The position numbers and the translations under genes are program-made. Below are positions 5,727 through 5,773 of a stretch of 5,773 nt of DNA, piece by piece (within the stretch, counting starts at the first letter, position 1; every line of letters starts with the position of its first letter). The stretch is from assembly GCA_031278295.1 (NCBI GenBank), contig JAITKQ010000174.1, positions 1 through 5,773 on the forward strand, given 5' to 3'. The stretch comes from Spirochaetaceae bacterium (GTDB taxonomy: Bacteria > Spirochaetota > Spirochaetia > Treponematales > Breznakiellaceae). Below the pieces are notes generated by a model. That model made no database searches, was not told the DNA's origin, and was given only the letters and a program-made list of their open reading frames with translations.

Positions 5727-5760
5727 GCACCGATTTATGCGCATTCGCATAAATCAGTGC
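5727..5760. repeat. 34-base inverted repeat with tetraloop
   Basis: GATTTATGCG (5732-5741), loop CATT, and CGCATAAATC (5746-5755) make a perfect 10 base-pair stem. It is extended after one C/A mismatch by GCAC (5727-5730) and GTGC (5757-5760). TTTCTTAGG follows on the plus strand, only weakly T-rich. Confidence 0.85.
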
Positions 5761-5773
5761 TTTCTTAGGTAAA

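Larger units (their letters stand above)
5616..5769. repeat. Direct repeats of GYGCTTTCTTAGG framing the hairpin cluster
   Basis: GCGCTTTCTTAGG (5616-5628) and GTGCTTTCTTAGG (5757-5769) match at 12 of 13 bases and are 141 bases apart, enclosing the inverted repeats. A related CTTAGGGTAACGTTGATTGA lies at 5501-5520 and matches 17 of 20 bases of 5623-5642. The second copy runs into the window edge, so further units may follow. Confidence 0.6.
5227..5773. other. Gene-free repeat-rich region upstream of the operon
   Basis: About 550 bases hold no recognisable gene. Two minus-strand frames are open across much of it (up to 5604 and 5584), but their translations are mostly the tandem repeat read in different phases (for example PPAGLTSAT or SGLHIRYA), have no ribosome site, and match nothing I know. 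From the operon outward the region has the promoter, a GC-rich repeat array (5274-5472), a terminator-like hairpin (5520-5578) and a cluster of inverted repeats (5624-5760). The part beyond 5473 is clearly more AT-rich than the array. Confidence 0.7.

Overview
The window looks like chromosomal DNA of a spirochaete, most likely a Treponema-type organism. The reasons are a gene order I associate with treponemes (DUF4912 protein, GH57/DUF1957 protein, a lipoprotein, scpA, scpB, rluB), a lipoprotein of a kind I only associate with spirochaetes, and short-repeat-rich intergenic DNA. The species assignment is inference and was not tested by a search.

Layout. All six recognisable genes lie on the minus strand and read from right to left as one tightly packed operon-like run. 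They are a DUF4912-family protein (4459-5226), a GH57 alpha-glucan branching-enzyme-like protein (2840-4462, sharing an ATGA stop/start with its neighbour), a beta-propeller-like lipoprotein (1631-2836, 3 bases after the GH57 stop), ScpA (788-1579), ScpB (127-798, overlapping scpA by 11 bases) and the first 45 codons of an RluB-type pseudouridine synthase (1-137, overlapping scpB by 11 bases). A sigma70-type promoter with a perfect TTGACA box sits immediately upstream of the DUF4912 gene and may give a leaderless or nearly leaderless mRNA.

The right end (5227-5773, about 550 bases) has no convincing gene. Next to the promoter is an array of four full and one partial copies of a 28-30 base GC-rich unit with a palindromic core, interrupted by a 64-base unrelated segment. 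Further right are a plus-strand terminator-like hairpin followed by eight Ts, and then a dense run of inverted repeats (5624-5760) framed by a short direct repeat.

Function. ScpA and ScpB form the SMC-Scp condensin-like complex for chromosome segregation. RluB modifies 23S rRNA. The DUF4912/GH57 pair is probably linked to alpha-glucan metabolism by family membership. However, the GH57 protein has Asn where the family's catalytic Asp is expected, plus other active-site changes, so it may be a non-catalytic or altered member. The most interesting points are this GH57 site, the palindromic repeat array, the hairpin cluster, and two adjacent perfect hairpins inside the lipoprotein gene.
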